64,000 bases of DNA from Kribbella sp. NBC_00382 (GTDB lineage Bacteria; Actinomycetota; Actinomycetes; Propionibacteriales; Kribbellaceae): the NCBI RefSeq assembly GCF_036067295.1, contig NZ_CP107954.1:7378001-7442000 (forward strand), read 5' to 3'. The position numbers and the translations under genes were made by a program. Each line of letters opens with the position of its first letter. Within the stretch, counting starts at the first letter, position 1. The notes beneath the pieces were generated by a model. The model was not told the DNA's origin. It made no database searches and saw only the letters and a program-made list of their open reading frames with translations. Positions 8,887-17,316 of this stretch are shown piece after piece.

Positions 8887-11800
8887 GGTGGCGTCCAAGC
8901 GGAGTTCGCTGGAGCGGTCTGGTTCGGAGAGGACTGCCCGGATGACGTGGCGCTGATCCCAGCGCCCGGAGGACCAAGCGAGTGCCTTGGCGAGGCCGTC
9001 GAAGGTGGCGGCGTGGGGGTGTTTGTCCCCGTCGACCCACCAGGAGACGTCGACGCCATCGACGGTCAACTCCTCGTGTTCCCACCAGGTCGCCGGCGCC
9101 TCGGGGACGAGCTCACGGACCAGGTCCGGTACGTCGGCCGCGGTCCCCTCGCCATCGATGTTGCCATCGGCAACTTCCCCGGCCATCGGCACGTCGAGCA
9201 GGTCGCTCAGTCCGTCGGCGGCTGCTCCGGAGGCGACGATGAATCCGCCGAGATCGCCACGCTGCAACCACATCGGCGCATCGGCGACCACCGCGTCACC
9301 GGCGCTCATCACGGTCGTGACGCCGCTGCCGTCGAGCACCCGAACGTCGTCCGGGGTCTCCCCCGGGTACGCCTCGTGGGTTCCGAGCTGACTCCAGAGC
9401 CGCAAGATCGCGCTCTCTTCGACCTCCCGCTCCGGATCCGCGAGCCGCTCCAGCAGCAGCTCGACGCCGGCCGCATCCAGATCGCTGACCACGCGCACCA
9501 GGCCGACCGCAGTCCGCACCTCAGGATCCAACCTCGCCGTCCACTCGGGTGCAGCGTCGAGGAAGCTCGCCAAGACCGGATCCGCGGCGGGATCAGCCCG
9601 ACCCGCCAACGGCTCGCCGTCTTCGAGCAGAACGCGCTCTCTGATCCACCAAGCCGCGTACGAAGGAGCACCGTGCGGGCGATCGTCGGGCCCCACCACA
9701 CGCACCGTCTCGACCAGTGCACGACGGAGCTCGGGTGAGGTCCCGAAGAGTTCGAGCACCCGCGGCCAGGCGTCGTCGACGATCCAGTCCAGGTCGCGGA
9801 CCGCCAGCAACTCCCCCACCGTCGCCCCGAAACGCGAGCCGTCCGGTGCGACGTCGTCGGCCCAGTCCTCGATCCCGTCGAGATCCGCCAGCGCTTCGGG
9901 CAACTCGTCGAGCGTGAGGTCCGCGGCCGAGACGGTGCCGAGCGAACTCAGTACGCCGATCGCCTCCAGCGCGGGCAGTCCGTAGCGCTCGACGAGGGCG
10001 TTGTCGATCGTGGCGACCTCTTCCTCGTCGAGTACGGCGGCTGCGTCGGAGCCGGCGATCACGAGGGCGTTGGCCGGGATGAGGTCGCCCTCGGCGTCAC
10101 GTAGTACGAGGTCGGAGAGCCACCACAGGCCCTCGGCCTGGGAGACGTCCGCGGCGACGACGGTGAGCACGGCCTCGGCGATGACGTCGGGGTCGTCGGC
10201 TTCGGCGGAGTGCTCGACGGCGACGCGTACTGCGTTGTCTTCCAGCAACGCGCGCGGCGACATGGGGAGCGCTCCCAGGCGTTCCAGCGAGGGATGCACG
10301 GCTTCCGGGTGCACGACCCGTACGCCGTACTCGCCGAAGATCGCCAATGCGTCGGCGGGCAACTCGGTGCCGGGCAAGAGCAAGCCACGGACCCCGCGAA
10401 CCAGGCGGCCGTCAGCGAGCGGAACGGGGAGGGTGCCGAGGGACTCGCGGAGCAACGGCTCGGTGACCATCGCGGAGAGCGCTCCATAGACGTTGTGCCA
10501 CCAGGCCGGAGGCTCTGCTGCAGCGGCCGAGCCCAGCTGGTCGATCAGGTCTGCAAGGTCGAGCCGACGGATGCCGAGGGCATCGAGCGCGGTCCGGTCC
10601 TGCCGTGGTGAGGCGATCAGACCAGGCACGATCGGCGCCAGGACGACATTGAACGCATCGTCCGAGCCCTCTACGACGACTGCGTCGCGAGGTGGCAGGA
10701 GGGTACCGTCCTCGACTGCTCGGACGATCGGCGTACTGGGCAGAACGGCGAGGATCGCTTCTCGGAGAGCGCGATCCAACGCGCCTGCCGCGAGGCCGAT
10801 CGGTACCAGCGGCAGGACATTCGCTCCGTCCTCCGCACGGTGGCGGAGCAGCTCCGCGTAAGCCGTCGCCGCCTCTTCGACGAGCCGATCGGTCAGCGCG
10901 CCGGTGGCGACGTGGCGTCGCGACGGATCCAGCGGAAAGGTTGCCAAGAGCAACGCTGGAAGGGAGAGTGCTTCATCGGTGGGCGTGGGTGCGTGGACGA
11001 CACCAGGCAGCTCATCGCTCGACGAGAGCGGGTCGACACGGCCCGACGGGTCGGCAACGGCGGTGCGCGGAAGCGCCCAGAGGATGGACCAGTGCGGGCG
11101 GGTGCGTTCTTCGGTGGGGCGGTCGGCGAGTAAGCGCTCTCTGTCGTTCTCGTCGAGTACGCCGGACGCGCGCTGCACGTACCAACGGGACTCGGCGTCG
11201 GCGAGTACGCGCGTCGAGCCGTCGATGTCGATCTCGATGCGCTCGAGACCGGGCAAGGCGAGCAGCAGGGCATCGTCGGCTTCGGCTAGCAACCGGCGTA
11301 CCAGTTCGGCCGCCGCCTCGTCGCGCAAGGGCAGGATGACGGCGGTGTCGTAGCCCTCCGGCGGCTCGCCTTCCGCCTCGAACGGCAAGCGCAGTACAGG
11401 TACCTGACCATCGCGCCGGCGTACCTCGGTCGCCAGCCCCGGCGACTGCAGACCAGCTACGGCGGCTGCGGTGTCCGCACGCGAGAAGCGGACGCCGCCC
11501 GTACGCGACAAGATCACCGGCTCGTCGGTCACCGCCAACACGGCCGAGAAGCCGACGCCGAAGCGTCCGACAGCGCTCTCCGAGTCGTCCCGCTTGGCCG
11601 ACGCACGCAGGGTCGCCAACGACTCCACGCCTTCGGCGCTCAACGGCGTACCGGTGTTGGAGACGACCAGCGTCGCGCCGCTCAGGGAGAACTGCACCCG
11701 TCCCGGCACACCCGCCCGAGCAGCCGCATCGGCCGCGTTCTGGGCGAGCTCGACCACCACCCGATCGAGGTAGCCGCCAAGCGCCAGATCCTCCTCGGCG

Positions 11801-11889
11801 TTGGCATCCTCCCTGAACCGAACCGGCGCCGCCGCCCACCCAGCCAGTACGCGCTCTCTGATCCCGCCAACCCCGAACTCGTCACTCAC
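8878..11889 (-). CDS. sacsin-like Hsp90-fold ATPase, large protein of unknown role
   Basis: About 1003 aa. The N-terminal 200 residues are a GHKL/Hsp90-type ATPase: N-box ELAQNAADAA at residues 48-57, VVSNTGTPL at 75-83 and glycine-rich GRFGVGFSA at 108-116. This matches the sacsin N-terminal ATPase-like family of actinobacteria. The other 800 residues are acidic and alpha/beta rich without a recognised motif. GTG 11889 is chosen because family members begin just before this point (DEFGVGGIRERVLAGW); an ATG at 11925 is in frame. It stands alone between a SARP and a cupin gene. Function is unknown; chaperone or stress/defence roles are guesses. Confidence 0.82.
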   Translation of the reverse strand: MSDEFGVGGIRERVLAGWAAAPVRFREDANAEEDLALGGYLDRVVVELAQNAADAAARAGVPGRVQFSLSGATLVVSNTGTPLSAEGVESLATLRASAKRDDSESAVGRFGVGFSAVLAVTDEPVILSRTGGVRFSRADTAAAVAGLQSPGLATEVRRRDGQVPVLRLPFEAEGEPPEGYDTAVILPLRDEAAAELVRRLLAEADDALLLALPGLERIEIDIDGSTRVLADAESRWYVQRASGVLDENDRERLLADRPTEERTRPHWSILWALPRTAVADPSGRVDPLSSSDELPGVVHAPTPTDEALSLPALLLATFPLDPSRRHVATGALTDRLVEEAATAYAELLRHRAEDGANVLPLVPIGLAAGALDRALREAILAVLPSTPIVRAVEDGTLLPPRDAVVVEGSDDAFNVVLAPIVPGLIASPRQDRTALDALGIRRLDLADLIDQLGSAAAAEPPAWWHNVYGALSAMVTEPLLRESLGTLPVPLADGRLVRGVRGLLLPGTELPADALAIFGEYGVRVVHPEAVHPSLERLGALPMSPRALLEDNAVRVAVEHSAEADDPDVIAEAVLTVVAADVSQAEGLWWLSDLVLRDAEGDLIPANALVIAGSDAAAVLDEEEVATIDNALVERYGLPALEAIGVLSSLGTVSAADLTLDELPEALADLDGIEDWADDVAPDGSRFGATVGELLAVRDLDWIVDDAWPRVLELFGTSPELRRALVETVRVVGPDDRPHGAPSYAAWWIRERVLLEDGEPLAGRADPAADPVLASFLDAAPEWTARLDPEVRTAVGLVRVVSDLDAAGVELLLERLADPEREVEESAILRLWSQLGTHEAYPGETPDDVRVLDGSGVTTVMSAGDAVVADAPMWLQRGDLGGFIVASGAAADGLSDLLDVPMAGEVADGNIDGEGTAADVPDLVRELVPEAPATWWEHEELTVDGVDVSWWVDGDKHPHAATFDGLAKALAWSSGRWDQRHVIRAVLSEPDRSSELRLDATFD

Positions 11890-12055
11890 CCGGGTGAGTA
11901 TGCCGCCCGCCGAACTCGCCGCCACACCGGGAGTGCGTCGGTGCTCCGGCTGAACGCATCGCGGTGTCTCGGGAGCAGGTCGGCGTACCGGATGGTCAGC
12001 GGCGGGCGCGGGAGGTCCCGGAAGGCAGGGATCGCCTGCCCTTCCGGGGCAAACT

Positions 12056-12496
12056 CTAGAAGTCGCAGCCCGGGTTGGGGGCGTCTTCGGAGAGCGGGGC
12101 GCCGTGCGGGAGGACGTACAGGACCTCTAGGACGACGGGCTTCTTGCCGAGGTTGATTCCTTCGTGCACATGGTTCGCACCGCTGGGCTCGACGAAGGCG
12201 GCGCCGGTCTTGTAGACGATGCTGCTGTCGCAGGACGAGTCCGGGTGGGTGAGCGTGCCCTGGGCAACGAAGGCGTACAGGGTGCCGTCGTGGAAGTGCC
12301 AGCCGGTCTTGCCGCCGGGCTGGATGGTGACCTCACGCAGGATGTAGTCCTTGCCGCCGGCGGTGGTCTGACTGATGATCACGCCGGTGACGCCGGTACC
12401 GGGAGTGGCGTTCGCGACGGCCGGCAGCAGCGCCAGACCGGCCGCGGCGACGCCGGCGGTGGCGGCCCGGCGGATTCCCCGAGTGACTCCACGCAT
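12056..12496 (-). CDS. secreted cupin-domain protein
   Basis: 146 aa with a signal peptide (RGIRRAATAG then a hydrophobic run ending VANA, about residues 1-28). The rest is a single cupin barrel: GGKTGWHFHDGTLYAFVAQG supplies the first metal-binding histidines (WHFH) and EPSGANHVHEGIN the second motif. ATG 12496 has AAAGGA 8 nt upstream, so the longer frame that starts at 12562 is rejected. Substrate and metal are unknown. It is divergent from the SGNH hydrolase gene, sharing a 92-nt spacer. Confidence 0.85.
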   Translation of the reverse strand: MRGVTRGIRRAATAGVAAAGLALLPAVANATPGTGVTGVIISQTTAGGKDYILREVTIQPGGKTGWHFHDGTLYAFVAQGTLTHPDSSCDSSIVYKTGAAFVEPSGANHVHEGINLGKKPVVLEVLYVLPHGAPLSEDAPNPGCDF

Positions 12497-12588
12497 GGGT
12501 GATTCCTTTCGGTGCGGGGGTTGGTTGCAGCTGAGACAGCACAGCCACACGGGCTGTGACAATTCATCGTGCCAGGTATCGTCGGCGC

Positions 12589-13371
12589 GTGATCACCGCT
12601 GGCAGTCGCTATGTCTCTTTGGGCAGCTCCTTCGCCGCAGGGCCCGGAATCAAGCCGATCGTCGACAAGGCCGCCAGCCGCTCCGGCCGGAACTATCCCC
12701 AGCTCGTCGCCGAGGCACTCGGCCTGGAGCTGACCGACGTCACGTACTCCGGCGCGACGACGGCGCACCTCCTGCGCGACCGCCAGGACGACGCGCCACC
12801 GCAGATCGATGCCGTCGGCCCCGATACCGCGCTGGTCACGATCACTGCCGGAGGCAACGATCTCGAGTACATCGGGACCTTCATCCGGGGCAGCATGATG
12901 AACACGCTGGCCAAGCCCGCGACCCTGCTCGGCCGGCGGGTGGCCAACCGGATCCGCGCCCGGGTCAGCTACCTCAAGGACCCGGCCGAGTACGACGCCG
13001 TCGCCGCCTCACTCGCCGAGGTCGTCAACGCGGTCCGGGAGCGTGCTCCGCGGAGCCGGGTCCTACTCGTCGACTACCTGACGGTGGTCGGACCGAGTAC
13101 CCGCGCGCGTCTCGACGTACCGCTGAACGAAGAACAACTGCCGAGCATCGTGATGATGGCCGACGGGCTGGCGAAGGCTTTCGCAACCGCCGCCGAGACG
13201 ACTGGCGCCGACCTCATCGCAGCGTCGGCGGCCAGCCAGTCTCATGCGGTGGGCTCGGCGGAGCCGTGGACCACGGGCTTCCGCTTCGGCCCGGGCCGGG
13301 GCGTCCCCTACCACCCGACGGCGGCCGGCATGACTGCCGTCGCCGATCTGATCGTCGCTAAAGTCCGCTGA
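12589..13371 (+). CDS. SGNH/GDSL-type hydrolase
   Basis: 260-aa esterase/lipase-like enzyme. Block I is YVSLGSSFAAGPG near the N-terminus with the nucleophile Ser, block III is TAGGNDLEY, and the C-terminal HPTAAGM supplies the catalytic His. No signal peptide is visible from GTG 12589, so it is probably cytoplasmic; another in-frame GTG at 12556 would add 11 basic residues. SGNH members hydrolyse acyl esters. The natural substrate is unknown. Confidence 0.85.
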   Translation: MITAGSRYVSLGSSFAAGPGIKPIVDKAASRSGRNYPQLVAEALGLELTDVTYSGATTAHLLRDRQDDAPPQIDAVGPDTALVTITAGGNDLEYIGTFIRGSMMNTLAKPATLLGRRVANRIRARVSYLKDPAEYDAVAASLAEVVNAVRERAPRSRVLLVDYLTVVGPSTRARLDVPLNEEQLPSIVMMADGLAKAFATAAETTGADLIAASAASQSHAVGSAEPWTTGFRFGPGRGVPYHPTAAGMTAVADLIVAKVR

Positions 13372-13397
13372 CCTTGGGAGGGCGGCGGACCCGCCGT

Positions 13398-13787
13398 TCA
13401 CGCCGGGGCGACGCCCTGGGGGTGGATCTCCACCGCCTGGTAGACGGGAAGGCCGCCGGGGCCGGGGCAGATGGAGATACGGTCGACGATCTCCAGCAGG
13501 CGCTCGTCGGTGGCCACGTCGACGACCCAGTAGCCAGCCAGCACCTCCTTCGTCTCGCTGAAGGGGCCGTCCGTGATGATCGGCTCACCGTCGGCCTGCG
13601 CCTGATAGGTCCGCATCTTGTCCGGACCTTCGAGCCCACGCGCCTCGACCAGTTCGCCGGCTGCCTGCAGCTCCCGGTTCAGGTCGTGCATGTACTCGAC
13701 CATCACCTTGAGGTCGTCCTGCGACCAGGTGTTCGGCATGTCGTCCCAGCCCTGCTTGTTCGAGTGCATCAACAGCATGTACTTCAT
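13398..13787 (-). CDS. YCII/DGPF-domain protein
   Basis: 129-aa single-domain protein of the YciI-related (DGPF) family. It starts MKYMLLMHSN and contains the family ITDGPFSETKEVLAGYWVVD motif near residue 70. ATG 13787 follows AAGGAG by 10 nt; an in-frame GTG three codons upstream overlaps that site. Family members often accompany ECF sigma factors, but none is present here. Function is unknown. A paralogue lies at 40985-41326. Confidence 0.85.
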   Translation of the reverse strand: MKYMLLMHSNKQGWDDMPNTWSQDDLKVMVEYMHDLNRELQAAGELVEARGLEGPDKMRTYQAQADGEPIITDGPFSETKEVLAGYWVVDVATDERLLEIVDRISICPGPGGLPVYQAVEIHPQGVAPA

Positions 13788-13874
13788 CGGTCCCACTCCT
13801 TGTCCTCTGACCCGTACCGGGGTCGCTCAGCAGCTACGTCGGAACCGATCTCGCGTTCTCGACAGGGTTCTGGT

Positions 13875-14831
13875 CTAGAGCAGTTTCTGACGTGACGCCT
13901 GTACTCCGAGCTGGAACCGGGTCTGTGCTCCCAGCGTCTCCTGGAGCCGGCTGATCCGGCGTGCGATGGTTCTCTCGCTGACCCCGAACTCGCGGGCGAT
14001 CGACTCGTCGGTGAGACCGGCGCTGAGATACGTGAGCAGCCGTTTCGTCTCCAGCGACGGCGTTCCGACCGCGTCGCTCGTGTCGGTCCCGCTGGTGATC
14101 GGCACAGCCATCCGCCAGAACGCGTCGAACACTCCGACCAGGCCGGTCAGAAACGGCGAGTGGTGCACGACCATGGCCGCAGTACTGGTGATCTCGCCGG
14201 CCGTGGTCCGCGCCGAGAGCAGCGCCCAGCGATCATCGACGATGGTCAGATTGAGCGGTACCTGCGGAAACACCCGCGCCTGCTCGCCCGCATCGACGCA
14301 CAGCTGCACCATCCGGAGCGCGGCCGAATCCTGCAGCACCCGCGTCCCGTAGATCACCTCGTACGAGACTCCGCGCCCGAGCGCGTCGAAGAGCCCGTCG
14401 ACGATCTGGTGATCCGGCGACGCGAGATTGCCGACGGTCATCGCCCGGACCTGATGCTGGACGTCGACCTGAACGTGGTTGAGCACGGCCCGTGCCGTCT
14501 CGGCCGACGGCAACAACTCGACGTACGTCTGCTGCCCGATCCCGGCGGTCCAGAGATCGGAGAGCAAGGCCGCGCTCTCTCTAGCGAGATCAGCTTCTCT
14601 CGTACGCCGCTGCGCCAGCGCCTCCATCGCGAGATGCGGCGGCTGCGGCAACACCTTCCCATCGGCCCGCTCGATCAGCCCGATCGCGGCCAGCTCCCCC
14701 AACGGCCCTTCCAGCCCGGCGGAATCGCCACCCGCGGTGAGTTCGTCGACACCCAACGCACCGCGGGCCATCAGCTCGAGGTAGATCGCCTCGGCCTCAG
14801 CGGAGATGCCCAACGCGCGGAGTTGCTGCAT
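13875..14831 (-). CDS. TrmB-like/LuxR-type transcriptional regulator
   Basis: 318 aa. The N-terminus (ALGISAEAEAIYLELMARGALGVDEL) resembles the TrmB winged helix, the centre a TrmB-like sensor region, and residues about 255-310 are a LuxR/GerE helix-turn-helix (LLTYLSAGLTDESIAREFGV then SERTIARRISRL). Such hybrids are frequent in actinobacteria and are mostly uncharacterised. ATG 14831 has AGGGGGG immediately upstream. It starts 12 nt downstream of the end of the GNAT gene, so the two may be cotranscribed. Confidence 0.85.
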   Translation of the reverse strand: MQQLRALGISAEAEAIYLELMARGALGVDELTAGGDSAGLEGPLGELAAIGLIERADGKVLPQPPHLAMEALAQRRTREADLARESAALLSDLWTAGIGQQTYVELLPSAETARAVLNHVQVDVQHQVRAMTVGNLASPDHQIVDGLFDALGRGVSYEVIYGTRVLQDSAALRMVQLCVDAGEQARVFPQVPLNLTIVDDRWALLSARTTAGEITSTAAMVVHHSPFLTGLVGVFDAFWRMAVPITSGTDTSDAVGTPSLETKRLLTYLSAGLTDESIAREFGVSERTIARRISRLQETLGAQTRFQLGVQASRQKLL

Positions 14832-14843
14832 CCCCCCTGTGTA

Positions 14844-15665
14844 TCAGCTACTTGGCGTGTACACGTACGGCGTAGTGGTCGTGACGGCCAGGAATCCGAG
14901 GCGCTGGAGGATCGGGGAGCTGTCGTCGGAGGCGTCGACCTGGAGGTAGCGGTAGCCGAGTTCGACCGCACGGGCGGCGCGGACGGCGACCAGTGCCTTA
15001 TAGATGCCTTGGCCTCGCCACTCGGCCAGCGTCGAGCCGCCCCACAGGCCGGTGAAGTCGGTGTTCTTCTTGTAGACCGCCCAGGCGGCCGAGACGACTT
15101 CACCGGTCGCATCCGCTTCCGCCACGAAGATGTCGGTCAGGCCGGTCGCGTGCCGGCGCACCAGATCGTCGGTCAGCCAGGACCAGTCCTCGCCCCAGAC
15201 GGTCGACTCCATCGCGGCGATCCGCTCGAAGTCGGCCCTGTCCTCGGTACGCCGGATCGTCACGCCCTCGACCTCGTCGCGACCAGCCAGCTTGTGGACG
15301 ATCTCGGCGCTCTCCGCGATGACGACCGTCTCGCGCTCCTCCGGCACGAACCCGGCGGCGGTCAGTCGCTCGGTCAGATCGGCCGGCAGGTCGTGCCCGC
15401 GGGTCTTCCACTCGACGGGCTGCCCCTTCGCGGCGAAGTACTCCCGCTGACGGGCGATCAGCGCGTCGAGCTCAGCGCCGTCGAGCCCTTCGAGAGAGCG
15501 GTAGCTGACGAATCCGCGACTCGGGTACTCGACCCGGATGACGGGCCCGTCCGTGCTCGTCGGTACGTCGGCCGCCTCGGCGCCGCCCCGCAGCTGGTCG
15601 TCGTACGCCGCCAGCAGCATCGCGGCCCGGTTGGTCTTGAGTTCAGAGTTGATTCCTTCAGTCAC
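14844..15665 (-). CDS. GNAT-family N-acetyltransferase
   Basis: 273 aa. The C-terminal half is a GNAT fold: AEADATGEVVSAAWAVYKKNTDFTGLWGGSTL is strand beta4, followed by the acetyl-CoA loop EWRGQGIYKALVAVRAARA (about residues 218-236). The N-terminal half may be a second, degenerate GNAT domain. The GTG start lies inside the end of the upstream small gene (8-nt overlap), which suggests coupled translation. The acceptor substrate is unknown. Confidence 0.83.
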   Translation of the reverse strand: MTEGINSELKTNRAAMLLAAYDDQLRGGAEAADVPTSTDGPVIRVEYPSRGFVSYRSLEGLDGAELDALIARQREYFAAKGQPVEWKTRGHDLPADLTERLTAAGFVPEERETVVIAESAEIVHKLAGRDEVEGVTIRRTEDRADFERIAAMESTVWGEDWSWLTDDLVRRHATGLTDIFVAEADATGEVVSAAWAVYKKNTDFTGLWGGSTLAEWRGQGIYKALVAVRAARAVELGYRYLQVDASDDSSPILQRLGFLAVTTTTPYVYTPSS

Positions 15666-15897
15666 CCGAGGACTGTGTCACGAGACGGGGGCTCTTCACG
15701 ACCTGTTCGGTGCCGGTCGAACGTCGCCGGACCAGCGCGGTGACGCTCCGCCGGAGAGCGCTCCACGGACGGTGCCGGCGACGCTGGACACGGAGGGCTT
15801 CCTCGGCGGTCCGGCGTACCTCGTCGTAACCGCTGGTGGAGTGCCGCACCTCGTCGGCGACGATCTTGCTGTTCACGACCAGACTCAAGGCTTCCAT
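15658..15897 (-). CDS. small basic protein of unknown function
   Basis: 79 aa, starting MEALSLVVNSKIVADEV. The first half is a predicted amphipathic helix and the second half is arginine-rich (VQRRRHRPWSALRRSVTALVRRR). GGAG-containing sequence precedes the ATG; an upstream in-frame start at 15942 is weaker. The 8-nt overlap with the acetyltransferase gene supports it being real. I recognise no family. It may be a regulator, a membrane-surface or a nucleic-acid binding peptide. Confidence 0.5.
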   Translation of the reverse strand: MEALSLVVNSKIVADEVRHSTSGYDEVRRTAEEALRVQRRRHRPWSALRRSVTALVRRRSTGTEQVVKSPRLVTQSSGD

Positions 15898-15969
15898 TGC
15901 TCCACGCTCCTGCTCTGGGCTCCCTCTCTCGGGTGCCTTCACTACACAGGTCGGAGCTGTCGAACGGAT

Positions 15970-16470
15970 CTATACATTTCCTGGCGACTCAGTTGAGAGA
16001 ACGAGAATGCGGAGCAGGTTGGTCAGGTGATCCTGGTCGGCGGCCGGCAGCTGGTTGACCAGGTCGACCTCGATCTGGGTGATGTCGCCGAGGGCCTGCT
16101 GCCAGATCTTCAGCCCGGGGTCGGTGAGGGTGGCGACGACCTTGCGGCGGTCGTCGCGGTCGTGGTGGCGGGCGACGTACGTCATCCGCTCGAGTGCATC
16201 CAGCCGGTTCGTCATCGCGGCTGGAGAGAGACCGAGTTGAGTTGCCAGGCGGCCCGGCGTCGACTGGTACGGCGCTCCACCGCGGCGCAGCATGTGGAGC
16301 GTCTTGAAGCCCCACCACTGCAGGCCGTGCTCAGCCAGTACTGCGTCCCGCCGGCGGTCGAGGTAGCGCCCGAGCGCCTGCAACCGGGTGGCGATCCCCT
16401 CGACCCGGAGGTCCATGTCCGGGAGCTCTCGGCTCCACAACTCCACGTGCGCGTCGATCGAGTCCTTCAC
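15970..16470 (-). CDS. MarR-family transcriptional regulator
   Basis: 166 aa. The winged helix spans residues about 45-125, with the recognition helix TPGRLATQLGLSPAAMTNRLDALER and the wing HHDRDDRRKVVATLT, which carries the family DDRR motif. The start is GTG 16470 and no ribosome site precedes it; instead a 17-bp palindrome sits at 16472-16488. A leaderless transcript or a later ATG (16416) are both possible. It diverges from the TPR/hydrolase pair, the probable target. Confidence 0.85.
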   Translation of the reverse strand: MKDSIDAHVELWSRELPDMDLRVEGIATRLQALGRYLDRRRDAVLAEHGLQWWGFKTLHMLRRGGAPYQSTPGRLATQLGLSPAAMTNRLDALERMTYVARHHDRDDRRKVVATLTDPGLKIWQQALGDITQIEVDLVNQLPAADQDHLTNLLRILVLSTESPGNV

Positions 16471-16471
16471 C

Positions 16472-16488
16472 CGCTGAATGATTCAGCG
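16472..16488. promoter_or_regulatory. 17-bp palindrome at the marR start
   Basis: CGCTGAAT-G-ATTCAGCG is a perfect palindrome with 8-bp arms, ending 1 nt before the GTG of the MarR gene. MarR dimers bind palindromes of this size, so autoregulation is likely. Confidence 0.6.
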
Positions 16489-16510
16489 AGTGAAGCTTTG
16501 TTGTCAAACC

Positions 16511-16524
16511 TTTCGATATCGAAA
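16511..16524. promoter_or_regulatory. 14-bp palindrome upstream of the TPR gene
   Basis: TTTCGATATCGAAA is perfectly palindromic and lies 13-26 nt before the ATG at 16537, where a -10 element or transcription start would be expected. Its centre is 37.5 bp from that of the palindrome at 16472-16488. It is a second candidate operator for the divergent MarR regulator. Confidence 0.55.
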
Positions 16525-16536
16525 TATCCTCCCGGC

Positions 16537-17304
16537 ATGACTCAGATTGCGCTCTCTCCGCTCATCCGGTCCGGTCTCTGCCTGATGCGGGCGGGACGGT
16601 GGGACGACGCCACCCAACTCCTCGCGGCCGCTCAAGCGGACACCGCCTCGGAACGGCTCGCACTGGCTCTCGCCTTGGCCGAGGTCGCTGTCGACCAGGA
16701 CTTCGCTCAGCAGACCGACAACGCCGGCTCGCGGCTCGTAGTACTGGCGGAAGCGCTCTCTGAGACGCCGGATGCGTGTGCTGGTTGGGATTTCGCCTTC
16801 CTGCAGTTGCGGAAGGACTACGGCACCGCCCTAGTCGCCGGCAACCGAGCCGCCGGACCCGAACTGGCGGAGCGAGTCGGTCAGCTGAGGACCGCCCCCG
16901 ACGAAAGCCGCTCCGGCCATGCCACCTTCTATGCGGGCGTGATCGCGGACAATCTGCTCGAACAGCCCGACGAGGCCTTCGCCGCCTACACAACCGCACT
17001 CGACCTCGGCGAACGCTCCGGCGACGACCTCCTGGTCTCGCTGGCCCTCCGCCACCTCGGCGACCACGCCCACACCGCCGGCGACCTCGCGCTGGCCCGC
17101 GCCCACTGGGAACGATCAACCGAACTCCGCCAGAAAGTCGGCCATCTACTCGGCGCCCTAGCCCAGCAAACCCTGCTCGCAGTACTGGCCCGCGACGAAG
17201 GCAACCTCGCGGCCTCCAAAGCCCTCGCCACCGAGGTCAACCGCTGGTCCAACCAAGCACACATCCCTTGGCTACAAGCCCAGTCCGCGGACCTGATGAG
17301 CTGA
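16537..17304 (+). CDS. tetratricopeptide-repeat-like protein
   Basis: 255 aa, almost entirely alpha-helical, with TPR-like pairs such as CLMRAGRWDDATQLLAAAQ, EQPDEAFAAYTTALDLGE and AHTAGDLALARAHWERSTEL. No signal peptide or catalytic motif is seen. The ATG at 16537 has no clear ribosome site, which is compatible with a leaderless message. It is followed after 12 nt by an alpha/beta hydrolase gene, so the two probably form an operon controlled by the divergent MarR protein. Confidence 0.8.
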   Translation: MTQIALSPLIRSGLCLMRAGRWDDATQLLAAAQADTASERLALALALAEVAVDQDFAQQTDNAGSRLVVLAEALSETPDACAGWDFAFLQLRKDYGTALVAGNRAAGPELAERVGQLRTAPDESRSGHATFYAGVIADNLLEQPDEAFAAYTTALDLGERSGDDLLVSLALRHLGDHAHTAGDLALARAHWERSTELRQKVGHLLGALAQQTLLAVLARDEGNLAASKALATEVNRWSNQAHIPWLQAQSADLMS

Positions 17305-17316
17305 CACACTCGCCGG

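Noticed and set aside
14160..15743. A 527-residue plus-strand open frame across the LuxR and GNAT genes.
   Set aside because: It is antisense to two genes with clear domains and shows Arg/His-rich shadow composition.
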